Of a stretch of 64,000 bases of DNA, positions 45,940 through 54,632 are shown one piece after another. The stretch lies in assembly GCF_010501065.1 (NCBI RefSeq), contig NZ_QVMM01000010.1, forward strand, positions 67,211 to 131,210, in the 5' to 3' direction. The DNA comes from Dysgonomonas sp. 216. GTDB lineage: Bacteria > Bacteroidota > Bacteroidia > Bacteroidales > Dysgonomonadaceae. The notes beneath the pieces were generated by a model that did not search any database, was not told where the DNA came from, and saw only the letters and a list, made by a program, of their open reading frames with translations. Each line of letters starts with the position of its first letter. The first letter of the stretch is position 1. The translations under genes were made by a program, and so were the position numbers.

Positions 45940-48270
45940 TTATTTTCTAATTCCATATTTGTCTGTACGGGCATCTTTTATCACTCCCTTCCAGTTCAGT
46001 CCATATGCAAAATTGTATATATTACCTTCGGTATCTTTATGACATTCCATATCAAACGGTACATCTTCGTATTGCTTTTCTACGGTCGACATGTTTGCCG
46101 GCATTTGCATTGGAAGTAATCCCGATGGTTCATATTTACCCGATATAATATCCAATACTGCTTGTTCTCCAACCGAAAAACGAGCTAAAATACCATCTAC
46201 TTTATTTTCGAATTCATTAAAAACCATCCCACGGGAAATATTTACAACCACTATTACCGGTTTATTCCCCATTACTTCTCTGGTATTCAACACTGTTCTT
46301 AAATCCATCGTGTTAGATGCCGTAACCGTTTTACCTTTATACGAACGGTTTGTTATAGTTGGGTCTACCACAGGGTCTCCGGCTGCAATACTTTGTTCCC
46401 GCGCATCTACAGCAGTATAAGTTCCGTATTGTAATGTGATGGGCACATAACCATTTCCGCCATCTTTTCTGTCATTTTTATCATATCCGCCACCATCGTT
46501 ATTAGTATACGGACCCGATATGAAAACTATCGCAAAATCTGCCTTCGTTGGATCGTCTGTCACATTATAGTATTTTTTCACAAGTTCAACATCAGCCGGA
46601 GCCTGTAACGATTGTTTCGACCAATTACCCCACCAGTCCTTAACAGACGGAGTATACACTTCGGGAATATAAACCGTCTTCCGTTCTTTTATAGGCAGTA
46701 CATTCTCTTTATTTTTCAACATTACAATCGATTTCAACTGTGCATTATAACCTTCCTGCATAAACTCAGGGTTACCTACAATTTTTGCACTTTCGTCCGA
46801 ATTCAGATATGGATTTTCGAACAGTCCCAAACGGAATATATTTCTCAAGAGACGAACAGCCGATTGCTCAAATCTGTTTCTCATAAACTTTTTACCATGT
46901 TCTTTTACCCCCATCTTATATGCTTCAATAACAGGTCCCATCTCGTTATTACCACCAAACTGATCCATACCGGCCATAAGTGCAATATAATGCCTTTCCG
47001 CTATCGTTTTAGCTTCTACACCCCAAGGTTTTCCGGCAAAATCGCCCGGACTTTGAGGCTCATCGGCAGTAATCATCCAGTCGGTACAAACAACGCCGTC
47101 ATATCCGTATTTTTCCCTCAACAGATCGGTCACTATATATTTACTGAATCCATTCGCAAGGTTTGTCCCATCCTTCGACTGATTATAAGAGATAGTATAA
47201 TAAGGCATCACGGCAGAAGCCATTCCTGTATTTCCATCCAACTTAAATGCACCCTCTGTAAAAGGTTTCAGATGAGTTTCGAAATTATTACCGGGATATA
47301 CTGCAAATTTACCGAAAGCCCAGTGTCCATCGCGTCCACCTTCTTCAGGCCCCCCACTTGGCCAGTGCTTAACCATAGCATTCACACTCTTATAACCCCA
47401 TCCGTTTGCTATCTCGTCTTTTCCTGTCGACGTTTGAAAACCGTCAATATATGCACGTGCCATATCGGTTGCTAATTCTGGGCTTTCGCCAAAAGTCATA
47501 CTGGCACGATACCAACGGGGTTCAGTGGCAAGATCAATCTGAGGAGACAATGCAGTTCCTATACCTAACGCCCGATACTCCTGCGCTGCAATATGTCCGA
47601 ATTTCCTTACCAATTCGGGTTCAAATGTAGCAGCTAATCCCAAACCATCAGGCCATACAGATATTTCACCTCCAGCTCCGGCATTAAATTCAGCAACAGT
47701 AGACCCTGTTACTTGCCCCGAATGGCGAGGGTCTGAACTATTATTTGCGGGAATACCTAAACCAATACTTTCTACCCATGCTTGCATTACATTATTCCAT
47801 TTAGCTGCAACTTCAGGGCTTTGAACACCCACTAATAATACATGCCGAAGGTTATCGTCCTTTAAAAATTTCTTCTGTGCGTCGGACAAGTCCCAAGGGT
47901 TTGCTCCACTTTGAGAAAATGGTTTTCCATTGTAAGTTCCGGCCGCAAATCCAACTTCGTTAGACGGAACTGCCTGATGCCCACTATAAAGCATCAATCC
48001 TGCAATTTGTTCCGTACTCATCTTTGTTGCGAGGTCTTTCGCCCGTTCATCTACCGACAAACGCCAATCCTCGTATTTGTCTAATTTTCCGTTTTTGTTT
48101 AAATCTTTGAATTTTAGTCCGTCCACTGTAAGTATTCTTACGCCGGAGGTAGGAGAATAGCCCAATGCAGGCCCGTTAGTATTCTCAATAATCTCATAAT
48201 TTTTAGATCCTTGTGAATAACCACTTACTGTTAATAATATAAATCCGATGGATAACAATAATTTTTTCAT
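45940..48270 (-). CDS. Glycoside hydrolase family 3 (beta-glycosidase)
   Basis: This 776-residue enzyme has a signal peptide (about 1-20, ending SGYSQ). A Ca-binding-like loop DLNKNGKLDKYEDWR lies at 56-70 and is usual in Bacteroidetes GH3 proteins. The GH3 barrel carries the nucleophile Asp in GVVCTDWM near 397, and the alpha/beta sandwich domain includes PVIVVVNISRG. A closing C-terminal strand region contains GLLPMQMPANMSTVEKQYEDVPFD. It hydrolyses beta-linked glycosides, probably in the periplasm. It is the first gene of a two-gene operon with the receptor, under three TGCGT-N7-ACGCA sites. Confidence 0.92.
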   Translation of the reverse strand: MKKLLLSIGFILLTVSGYSQGSKNYEIIENTNGPALGYSPTSGVRILTVDGLKFKDLNKNGKLDKYEDWRLSVDERAKDLATKMSTEQIAGLMLYSGHQAVPSNEVGFAAGTYNGKPFSQSGANPWDLSDAQKKFLKDDNLRHVLLVGVQSPEVAAKWNNVMQAWVESIGLGIPANNSSDPRHSGQVTGSTVAEFNAGAGGEISVWPDGLGLAATFEPELVRKFGHIAAQEYRALGIGTALSPQIDLATEPRWYRASMTFGESPELATDMARAYIDGFQTSTGKDEIANGWGYKSVNAMVKHWPSGGPEEGGRDGHWAFGKFAVYPGNNFETHLKPFTEGAFKLDGNTGMASAVMPYYTISYNQSKDGTNLANGFSKYIVTDLLREKYGYDGVVCTDWMITADEPQSPGDFAGKPWGVEAKTIAERHYIALMAGMDQFGGNNEMGPVIEAYKMGVKEHGKKFMRNRFEQSAVRLLRNIFRLGLFENPYLNSDESAKIVGNPEFMQEGYNAQLKSIVMLKNKENVLPIKERKTVYIPEVYTPSVKDWWGNWSKQSLQAPADVELVKKYYNVTDDPTKADFAIVFISGPYTNNDGGGYDKNDRKDGGNGYVPITLQYGTYTAVDAREQSIAAGDPVVDPTITNRSYKGKTVTASNTMDLRTVLNTREVMGNKPVIVVVNISRGMVFNEFENKVDGILARFSVGEQAVLDIISGKYEPSGLLPMQMPANMSTVEKQYEDVPFDMECHKDTEGNIYNFAYGLNWKGVIKDARTDKYGIRK

Positions 48271-48286
48271 GACAATTCTTTTTTAC

Positions 48287-48395
48287 TGCGTTAATACGAC
48301 GCAAATTAATCACTTATTCTTCATCAATCACAACAAACTGCGTTAAAAATACGCATACATGTTTTTAAACATAAACAATGCGTTACTTTAACGCA
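48287..48395. promoter_or_regulatory. Three 17-bp TGCGT-N7-ACGCA operators
   Basis: TGCGTTAATACGACGCA (48287-48303), TGCGTTAAAAATACGCA (48339-48355) and TGCGTTACTTTAACGCA (48379-48395) share TGCGTTA at the left and ACGCA at the right. They lie 52 and 40 bp apart in the intergenic region between the divergent GH3 and Nudix-type regulator genes. Identical 5-bp arms in three copies within 110 bp make chance unlikely. The adjacent regulator is the obvious binder. Confidence 0.8.
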
Positions 48396-48424
48396 CATAG
48401 AGTCATGGTTATATTTGTTTTTAC

Positions 48425-48432
48425 TATCTTTG
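48425..48432 (+). promoter_or_regulatory. Probable -7 element of the Nudix-type regulator gene
   Basis: TATCTTTG fits TAnnTTTG and lies 50 bp before the start codon. The third TGCGT-N7-ACGCA site ends 30 bp upstream, so a bound regulator would overlap the -33 region. Confidence 0.5.
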
Positions 48433-48481
48433 TACACTCTAAGAAGAAACAAGCATTAACAGCAGAAAGTTTTATAAAAAT

Positions 48482-49249
48482 ATGAGCGAGAATGGTTTAT
48501 TCTATCCTTACACGGCCGAAAACATTCATCCAGGCTTCTCCATCGACTGTGTAATACTAAGCTTTCATAAAAAAAAGCTTCGCATACTTTTGAATAAATT
48601 TGACATAAGTAAATACTGGCAATTACCGGGAGGCTTTATGTTTAAAACTGAGAGTTCGGACCAAGCTGCTACAAGAGTTTTGTCAGAACGTACCGGGTTG
48701 ACAGGTATATACCTGAAGCAATTTTATTTGTTCAGCGATCCGCACAGGACAAAGATGGATCAAAACCTCGAATACATAGAAAAAAACGCCGACAAAGGGA
48801 GACATACAGAAGATACCGATAAATGGTTCTTAAAGAGATTTGTGAGCTTAGGATACTATGCTTTTGTAAAATATGATGATGTAAATCTATCCTCGACAAA
48901 AGAAGACACAGCAAAATGGTTCGATATAAACAACTTACCTGAATTATATTCCGACCACAGAAATATAATAAACACTTCGCTCGAAATGATAAGATCGTTG
49001 CTCTCAATCCTTCCTGTGGGATATGAATTACTTCCTGAAAAATTTACAATGAGCGATTTGAGAAAAATATACGAAATAATACTGGATAAGACATTAGACA
49101 GACGCAATTTTCAACGAAAGGTATTGGCTACGGGAGCTATTATACAATTGGAAGAAACTGGAAGTTCAAGTTCTTATAATCCTCCTATATTATATTCATT
49201 CGATAAAGAAAAAAAAGACATGATCGATTTTTATCCTTTCTTTAAATGA
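48482..49249 (+). CDS. Nudix-domain transcriptional regulator (NrtR/AraR-like)
   Basis: This 255-residue protein has an N-terminal Nudix fold (about 18-165) in which the Nudix box is degenerate. It reads GGFMFKTESSDQAATRVLSERTGL where the hydrolase needs REx2EE. The C-terminal winged-helix domain (about 180-250) contains FTMSDLRKIYEIILDKTLDRRNFQRK. This is the architecture of NrtR-type regulators, including the Bacteroides arabinose regulator AraR, in which the dead Nudix domain binds a ligand. It is divergent from the GH3/receptor operon with three shared palindromic sites, so it should control that operon and itself. The ligand is unknown; a sugar is likely from context. Confidence 0.9.
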   Translation: MSENGLFYPYTAENIHPGFSIDCVILSFHKKKLRILLNKFDISKYWQLPGGFMFKTESSDQAATRVLSERTGLTGIYLKQFYLFSDPHRTKMDQNLEYIEKNADKGRHTEDTDKWFLKRFVSLGYYAFVKYDDVNLSSTKEDTAKWFDINNLPELYSDHRNIINTSLEMIRSLLSILPVGYELLPEKFTMSDLRKIYEIILDKTLDRRNFQRKVLATGAIIQLEETGSSSSYNPPILYSFDKEKKDMIDFYPFFK

Positions 49250-49316
49250 ACATATTATTCCGGTTGTTTATTAAAAGTAATTGACAACGCTGACCTAAAT
49301 AATTTAAAATAGCACA

Positions 49317-50096
49317 ATGATAAGAGCAATATTTTTCGACATCGATGGCACACTAGTTAGCTTCAACACACATACCATTCCACAATCTACAATAGAAGCG
49401 ATCAGCATACTGAAAGAAAAAGGTATAAAAGTATTCATTGCAACAGGCAGGCCATTTATAACAATAGATAATTTGGGAGGTATTGAATTTGATGCATTCA
49501 TCACATTGAATGGAGGATATTGTTTGACGGGCAAGAAAGAAATTATTTATAAAAGCAGAATTCCAGTTAGCAATATTCAATCTCTCATTAAACAAAACAT
49601 AGAAAGTGAAAGATTTCCGTGCATGGCCGCAACAAAAGACCGGGTATATATAAACTATATAGACGATAAAGTTAAACAGATAGTAAAGTTGCTCAACTTC
49701 CCTTTACCTGCTATAAAAAGTTTTGAAGAAATTATAGAAGACGAAATATTTCAGTTAATGGCTTTTGTTGACGAAGAGAAGGAAAAGTTTGTAATGAAAG
49801 ATATTCTTCCCGACTGCGAAGCAGCCAGATGGAATCCCCTTTTTACCGACATTATAGCAAAAGGCAACAGTAAACAAACAGGGATGGATAAATTGCTCGA
49901 TTATTATGGCATTCCACTTTCCGATACAATGGCATTTGGCGATGGAGGCAATGATATACCTATGCTGAAACATGCAGCAACCAGCGTTGCTATGGGAAAT
50001 GCAAAAGATGAAGTAAAACAATACGCTTCTTATATTACCAATTCGGTAGACGATAATGGAATATGGAATGCTCTGAAACATTTCTCTATTATATAA
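49317..50096 (+). CDS. Cof-type HAD-superfamily hydrolase
   Basis: This 259-residue protein has HAD motif I DIDGTL (8-13), motif II ATGRP, a C2-type cap domain (about 80-185), motif III Lys in KGNSKQTGMD, and motif IV FGDGGNDIPML (about 206-216). It is likely a cytoplasmic phosphatase acting on sugar phosphates or flavin-type phosphates. Family members are promiscuous, so no substrate is given. It lies 67 bp after the regulator gene, possibly on the same transcript, and a terminator follows. Confidence 0.93.
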   Translation: MIRAIFFDIDGTLVSFNTHTIPQSTIEAISILKEKGIKVFIATGRPFITIDNLGGIEFDAFITLNGGYCLTGKKEIIYKSRIPVSNIQSLIKQNIESERFPCMAATKDRVYINYIDDKVKQIVKLLNFPLPAIKSFEEIIEDEIFQLMAFVDEEKEKFVMKDILPDCEAARWNPLFTDIIAKGNSKQTGMDKLLDYYGIPLSDTMAFGDGGNDIPMLKHAATSVAMGNAKDEVKQYASYITNSVDDNGIWNALKHFSII

Positions 50097-50169
50097 AACT
50101 ATTATAACACTCAAATATTACATAATTAGACTTGCAATATTATTCTAAATTATAAAAAAACGAAAAAGT

Positions 50170-50205
50170 AAGGATGCATATGAAGTGTATCCTTTTATTT
50201 TTAAT
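50170..50205 (+). terminator. Terminator of the HAD hydrolase gene
   Basis: AAGGATGCA pairs with TGTATCCTT (nine pairs, one G-U) around a 7-nt loop, followed by TTATTTTT. It lies 74 bp after the stop codon. Confidence 0.75.
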
Positions 50206-50264
50206 AAAAACTGCTATTTTTATGAACAAATCCAAATACTTATAAAAGAGATCCTTGCAAAGCT

Positions 50265-50298
50265 CTGTACTCAGGTTAATAAAACTATCCGGGTACAG
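50265..50298 (+). promoter_or_regulatory. Strong hairpin in the leader of the Fe-S/Tat operon
   Basis: CTGTACTC-A-GG pairs with CCGGGTACAG (ten pairs, one bulged A, one G-U), with a loop of about 14 nt. No T run follows, so it is not a terminator. It lies 49 bp before the first gene. It may be part of a structured 5' leader. It does not match the conserved cores of cobalamin or TPP riboswitches. Confidence 0.4.
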
Positions 50299-50347
50299 CC
50301 ATAACGGGATGACAGAATAAGAATAAAACCTAAAAACACACTATTTC

Positions 50348-51862
50348 ATGCCAAAGAAGATAAGAGTAATAATTGCCGCTTTATTTTTCGTGCTGATTAC
50401 ATTATTGTTTCTCGATTTTACAGGAACATTACACAAATGGTTTGGATGGCTTGCCAGAATACAGCTTATCCCGGCTATATTGGCGGTCAATGCTATAGCT
50501 GTAGTTTCACTTGTTCTTCTGACTTTAATTTTCGGACGAATTTACTGTTCTGTGATATGCCCTTTAGGTATATTTCAGGATGGAATATCTAATATATCGG
50601 CTAGAAGAAAAAAGAAGAAAAGCCGATTCTGGTATTCTCCCGCTAAATCGTGGCTGCGATACGGCGTATTAATACTATTTGTAATATCAATGGTAGCAGG
50701 GGCTAATGCAATTGCCTCCCTCCTCGATCCGTACGCAGCTTACGGACGCATAGCATCCAATTTTTTCGCTCCATTATATTACTGGTGTAATAATATTTTA
50801 GCATACTTTGCCGAAAGAGTTGATAGTTATACTTTTTATTCTGTTGATGTATGGATAAAAAGCGGGATTACATTCGGAATTACAGCAGCAACTCTCATTA
50901 TAATAGCAATACTTGCATGGCGCAACGGACGAACCTATTGTAACACAATATGTCCTGTTGGCACATTATTAGGATTGCTTTCTAAATTCTCTTTATTCAG
51001 ACCAACTATAAATACCGAAAAATGTAACAGTTGCGGATTATGTGCACGTAATTGTAAAGCATCGTGTATAGACACAAAAGCAAAAAATATCGATTACAGC
51101 CGATGTGTAACCTGTTTTAACTGTACCGAAAAATGTAAAACCGGAGCAATAAAATATACCATCCGTAAAAAAGAAAAAAAGAAAGAGCCTGAAATAAATT
51201 TACCCACTACCCCCACCACACCTAGCAATGGCGGGGTTTCGCGCCGTGGAGCTCTTTCGTTAATTGCGGCATTTGCTGTTACTAATGCAATAAAAGCTCA
51301 GGAAATAAGAGTAGACGGAGGCGTAGCCGACATTGAAGACAAAAAGGTTCCGAAAAGGAAAACTCCAGTAGTACCACCGGGTGCTCTGGGCATAAAACAC
51401 ATGAAAATTCATTGTACATCGTGTCAACTCTGTGTATCGGCTTGCCCGAACAACATTCTTCGTCCTTCGTCAAAACTAGAGACACTGATGCAGCCCGAAA
51501 TGTCTTTCGAACGAGGATATTGCCGCCCCGAGTGCACTAAATGTTCACAAGTATGCCCCACAGGTGCAATTAAATCGATTACAACCGCAGACAAATCCGC
51601 GATATCTATCGGTACGGCTGTCTGGATTAAAGATAATTGTGTAGTAAATACCGATGAAGTTCAATGCAATAACTGTGAGTATCATTGCCCTACAGGAGCT
51701 ATTACACTAATAAGCAAAGATCCCGGATCTAACAATTCGCTGAAAATACCCGTTGTTGATAATTCCCTATGTATCGGATGCGGAGCATGCGAATATCTTT
51801 GTCCGGCACGTCCATTCAGTGCAATCTATGTAGAAGGAAATATAAGGCATCATTCGATTTAA
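50348..51862 (+). CDS. NapH-like membrane ferredoxin fused to a NapG-like polyferredoxin
   Basis: This 504-residue protein is a fusion. Residues 1-270 hold about four membrane helices (near 8-25, 42-62, 104-125 and 172-190) with NapH-type CxxxCP motifs (C67/C71 and C198/C202) and two 4Fe-4S clusters (C226-C236 and C253-C263). After a Lys/Pro-rich linker comes a twin-arginine motif SRRGALSLIAAFAV at 298-311, then about four more cysteine clusters (C356-C366, C392-C403, C440-C447, C475-C485). The layout implies electrons enter on the membrane/cytoplasmic side and pass to an exported polyferredoxin half. It is the first gene of an operon ending in tatA and tatC. Confidence 0.85.
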   Translation: MPKKIRVIIAALFFVLITLLFLDFTGTLHKWFGWLARIQLIPAILAVNAIAVVSLVLLTLIFGRIYCSVICPLGIFQDGISNISARRKKKKSRFWYSPAKSWLRYGVLILFVISMVAGANAIASLLDPYAAYGRIASNFFAPLYYWCNNILAYFAERVDSYTFYSVDVWIKSGITFGITAATLIIIAILAWRNGRTYCNTICPVGTLLGLLSKFSLFRPTINTEKCNSCGLCARNCKASCIDTKAKNIDYSRCVTCFNCTEKCKTGAIKYTIRKKEKKKEPEINLPTTPTTPSNGGVSRRGALSLIAAFAVTNAIKAQEIRVDGGVADIEDKKVPKRKTPVVPPGALGIKHMKIHCTSCQLCVSACPNNILRPSSKLETLMQPEMSFERGYCRPECTKCSQVCPTGAIKSITTADKSAISIGTAVWIKDNCVVNTDEVQCNNCEYHCPTGAITLISKDPGSNNSLKIPVVDNSLCIGCGACEYLCPARPFSAIYVEGNIRHHSI

Positions 51863-51877
51863 AAAGGATTTTGGAAC

Positions 51878-53272
51878 ATGGAGAACAAAAATAAAAAAGA
51901 AATTAGCCGCAGAAGTTTTCTGAAATTAGCAGGAGCAGGTACTATTACTACCGCAGCTGCTTTATACGGATGTAAGCCCGACAATACCGTATCCGCCGAA
52001 GGTGGTTCATTAGGCGAAGTACCAACAGATAAAATGACTTACCGTACCAACCACAACACGGGAGACAAAGTTGGACTATTGGGCTACGGATGCATGCGTT
52101 GGCCTCTGCGTAAAAATCAAGAAGGTAAGGACGAAATAGATCAGGATGCCGTGAACGAACTGGTCGATTATGCTATTGCTCATGGTGTCAATTATTTCGA
52201 TACTTCTCCGGTATATATTAGGGGATGGTCTGAAAAAGCTACAGGAACTGCTCTGAAACGCCACCCTCGAGATAAATACTTCATTGCAACAAAAATGTCG
52301 AACATGAATAATAATCGGAATGTACGTTCGCGCGAAGGAGCTATCGCTATGTACAGAAAATCGCTTCAGGATTTACAAGTCGATTATATCGATTATTATT
52401 TACTGCATACTATCGGAAACGGAGGAATGAATACTTTCAAAGACCGTTTTATAGATAATGGAGTGTTGGACTTTTTGTTAAAGGAACGCGAAGAAGGACG
52501 CATACGCAATCTCGGATTCTCTTTTCATGGAGACATTGCTGTTTTCGATTATCTGTTGGCCAGAGAAGACATACATCTGGACTTTGCCATGATACAACTA
52601 AACTATGTAGACTGGAAGCATGCTACCGGAAACAATACAAATGCAGAATATCTATTAACAGAATTGGAGAAAAAAAATATACCAGCCATAATAATGGAAC
52701 CTCTTTTGGGAGGCCGTCTTTCGAGGGTACCCTCTCAGGCATTGAATATAATGAAGGAAGTACATCCCGAAGATTCTGCTGCAAAATGGGCATTTCGTTA
52801 TGCCGGTACTCCGAAAAATGTATTAACTGTTCTGAGTGGAATGGTATATATGGAACATTTGCAAGAAAATATTCGCGCGTATGCGCCTCTTGTTCCTTTA
52901 AATGAACAGGAGTATAAAACTTTGGATAAAGTTACCGATATTTTATTGAATGCAGATTATATACAATGTACCGAATGTCAATATTGTATGCCTTGTCCGT
53001 ACGGAATCGACATCCCCGCAGTCTTTGGGCATTATAACCGTATTATCAGTGCAGGACAAAGATTAAAAAGCTCTAAAGATGAGAATTACAAAAAAGCACG
53101 TCAGGCATTTCTTGTGGGATACGACCGCAGTGTACCAAAACTACGTCAGGCCAATCACTGCATAGGATGTGGAATATGTAAACCACATTGTCCCCAACGG
53201 ATTAATATTCCTGCCGAAATGCGCAAGATAGACAATTACACAGAACAGTTGAAACAAAAGGCTGAGTTTTAA
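51878..53272 (+). CDS. Tat-exported aldo/keto reductase with C-terminal 4Fe-4S clusters
   Basis: This 464-residue protein starts with a textbook Tat signal (SRRSFLKLAG at 10-19) that ends in a possible lipobox LYGC (Cys32). The mature part is an aldo/keto reductase barrel (about 60-345, GYGCMRWPL; YFDTSPVYIRGWSEKATGTAL; DYIDYYLLHT). The C-terminus has a 4Fe-4S domain with CTECQYCMPC near 370 and CIGCGICKPHC near 430. Fe-S clusters must be inserted before export, which explains the Tat route. Substrate and electron donor are unknown. The preceding polyferredoxin, 15 bp upstream, is the natural partner. Confidence 0.92.
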   Translation: MENKNKKEISRRSFLKLAGAGTITTAAALYGCKPDNTVSAEGGSLGEVPTDKMTYRTNHNTGDKVGLLGYGCMRWPLRKNQEGKDEIDQDAVNELVDYAIAHGVNYFDTSPVYIRGWSEKATGTALKRHPRDKYFIATKMSNMNNNRNVRSREGAIAMYRKSLQDLQVDYIDYYLLHTIGNGGMNTFKDRFIDNGVLDFLLKEREEGRIRNLGFSFHGDIAVFDYLLAREDIHLDFAMIQLNYVDWKHATGNNTNAEYLLTELEKKNIPAIIMEPLLGGRLSRVPSQALNIMKEVHPEDSAAKWAFRYAGTPKNVLTVLSGMVYMEHLQENIRAYAPLVPLNEQEYKTLDKVTDILLNADYIQCTECQYCMPCPYGIDIPAVFGHYNRIISAGQRLKSSKDENYKKARQAFLVGYDRSVPKLRQANHCIGCGICKPHCPQRINIPAEMRKIDNYTEQLKQKAEF

Positions 53273-53278
53273 AAAACA

Positions 53279-53701
53279 ATGGAAGATATAATTAGAATAT
53301 TACATGAGGGTAATTATTCGTGTGTAGTCAAAAAAAATGACAAAATTCATACTTTTTCACAACGTGGAGTAGCTGATTTATATGACATGCTTAAAAGCAA
53401 ACCCTATTTTTTGAAAGATGCATGTATAGCCGACAAGGTTGTAGGTAAAGCTGCTGCTGCGCTAATGATTTTGGGAGGCATCAGTCGATTATATACCGAT
53501 ACAATTAGTTCTTCAGCATTACTTTTACTGCATGAGTCTGATATAAAAGTCGACTATACGCATGTAGTTCCTTTCATTCAGAACAGAGATAAAACAGGCT
53601 GGTGTCCATTGGAAAAGCTAAGTTATGAAATAACTTCGGCTGAAACCATTTTTCCATTAATCGAAGAGTTTATAAGCAAAATACGTAAACCCGAACTCTG
53701 A
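53279..53701 (+). CDS. DUF1893 domain protein
   Basis: This 140-residue protein without signal or membrane segment matches the DUF1893 family: SCVVKKNDKIHTFSQRGVADLYDML near the start, DACIADKVVGKAAAALMILGG in the middle, and a conserved RDKTGWCPLEKLS near the C-terminus. DUF1893 folds like cytidine deaminase but its function is not known. It lies 6 bp after the reductase gene, so it belongs to this redox operon. It is probably cytoplasmic. Confidence 0.85.
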   Translation: MEDIIRILHEGNYSCVVKKNDKIHTFSQRGVADLYDMLKSKPYFLKDACIADKVVGKAAAALMILGGISRLYTDTISSSALLLLHESDIKVDYTHVVPFIQNRDKTGWCPLEKLSYEITSAETIFPLIEEFISKIRKPEL

Positions 53702-53720
53702 TGAAAAAGAAAATTTTTGT

Positions 53721-53870
53721 ATGAGAAACGTAAAAGAAAGTTATCAGCTTAACAAAATAACCAACCTTTCTGTTAAAGGCGAAAATTTATTGGCACTGCA
53801 TAACAACATAAATACCGGATATTCAATGCTATGCGCAACAGTTATCGGAGGCATAAATCTGAATTTTTAA
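53721..53870 (+). pseudogene. Remnant of a TonB-dependent receptor (C-terminal ~49 codons)
   Basis: This 49-codon frame reads YQLNKITNLSVKGENLLALH and ends in MLCATVIGGINLNF. That is the typical last two strands of a TonB-dependent receptor (NLS.RGENLL...., GATVMGGI.L.F, terminal Phe). There is no signal, plug or barrel upstream, because the DUF1893 gene ends 20 bp before it. It is best read as the tail of a deleted receptor gene that once stood in this operon. It could still be translated but cannot function alone. Confidence 0.75.
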
Positions 53871-53886
53871 TAAACTAAATACAGCT

Positions 53887-54399
53887 ATGGCTACAAATGT
53901 AATAAACCTTTACTCGCTTACTTACAAGAACATCAGAACTTATCTGATTACGATACTATTTGTTGCAGGCAATATTGCCTTACCGCAACTGGTACACCTG
54001 ATACCCAAAGGAGGATTAATTTTTCTTCCTATCTATTTTTTCACACTGATTGCCGCCTATAAATATGGATGGAAAGCGGGGTTATTGACTGCTATATTGT
54101 CGCCTCTGACAAATCATCTATTATTTCATATGCCCGCACTAAACGTATTGCCTATTATCATGGTAAAATCATGCTTGCTTGCGTTGTCTGCCGGTTTAGC
54201 AGCAAATTATTTCAAACGTATTTCCATTCCTATCCTTGCATTGGTGGTTTTATCCTACCAGCTTATAGGCACTGTGGCAGAATGGTTATTAGTCAACAAT
54301 TTTTACATAGCTATACAAGATTTCCGTATAGGCATTCCCGGAATGCTTTTACAGATATTCGGAGGTTATTTATTTATCAAACATTTAATAAAAAACTAA
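53887..54399 (+). CDS. ECF-transporter S-component-like membrane protein
   Basis: This 170-residue, very hydrophobic protein has about five to six helices (near 17-35, 42-60, 64-85, 90-110, 115-140 and 147-165). Size and features such as [33 protein letters not shown] and [20 protein letters not shown] resemble S components of energy-coupling-factor transporters. The substrate cannot be read, and no EcfA or EcfT gene is nearby. It follows a decayed TonB-dependent receptor, so the pair may once have imported a cofactor across both membranes. It lies 1 bp before tatA. Confidence 0.65.
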   Translation: MATNVINLYSLTYKNIRTYLITILFVAGNIALPQLVHLIPKGGLIFLPIYFFTLIAAYKYGWKAGLLTAILSPLTNHLLFHMPALNVLPIIMVKSCLLALSAGLAANYFKRISIPILALVVLSYQLIGTVAEWLLVNNFYIAIQDFRIGIPGMLLQIFGGYLFIKHLIKN

Positions 54400-54400
54400 T

Positions 54401-54622
54401 ATGAAAAACTTATTATTTATTGGAGGACTTGGAATGCAAGAAATTTTCTTTATTGCCCTAATAGTGTTACTATTTTTTGGTGGAAAGAAAATTCCCGAAT
54501 TGATGAAAGGAATAGGCAAAGGAGTTAAAAGCTTTAAAGATGGCTTAAACGAAGTCGAAAACGAAACTAAACAAGTAAGCCAAACAGAAACAATAGATAA
54601 AGAGAATACCGAAAACAACTAA
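54401..54622 (+). CDS. tatA: Twin-arginine translocase subunit TatA
   Basis: This 73-residue protein has one membrane helix (about 12-28, [22 protein letters not shown]), the FGGKKIPEL hinge, and an amphipathic helix ([13 protein letters not shown]), followed by an acidic tail. It forms the pore of the Tat system. No TatB is present, so this is probably a minimal TatAC system. It is encoded directly with its likely substrates in the same operon. Confidence 0.94.
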   Translation: MKNLLFIGGLGMQEIFFIALIVLLFFGGKKIPELMKGIGKGVKSFKDGLNEVENETKQVSQTETIDKENTENN

Positions 54623-54632
54623 GTTCTTATAT

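Noticed and set aside
50221..50347. Cobalamin or TPP riboswitch before the Fe-S/Tat operon
   Set aside because: A hairpin is present, but neither the B12-box or GCCACTG-type core nor the CTGAGA/TPP cores can be found.
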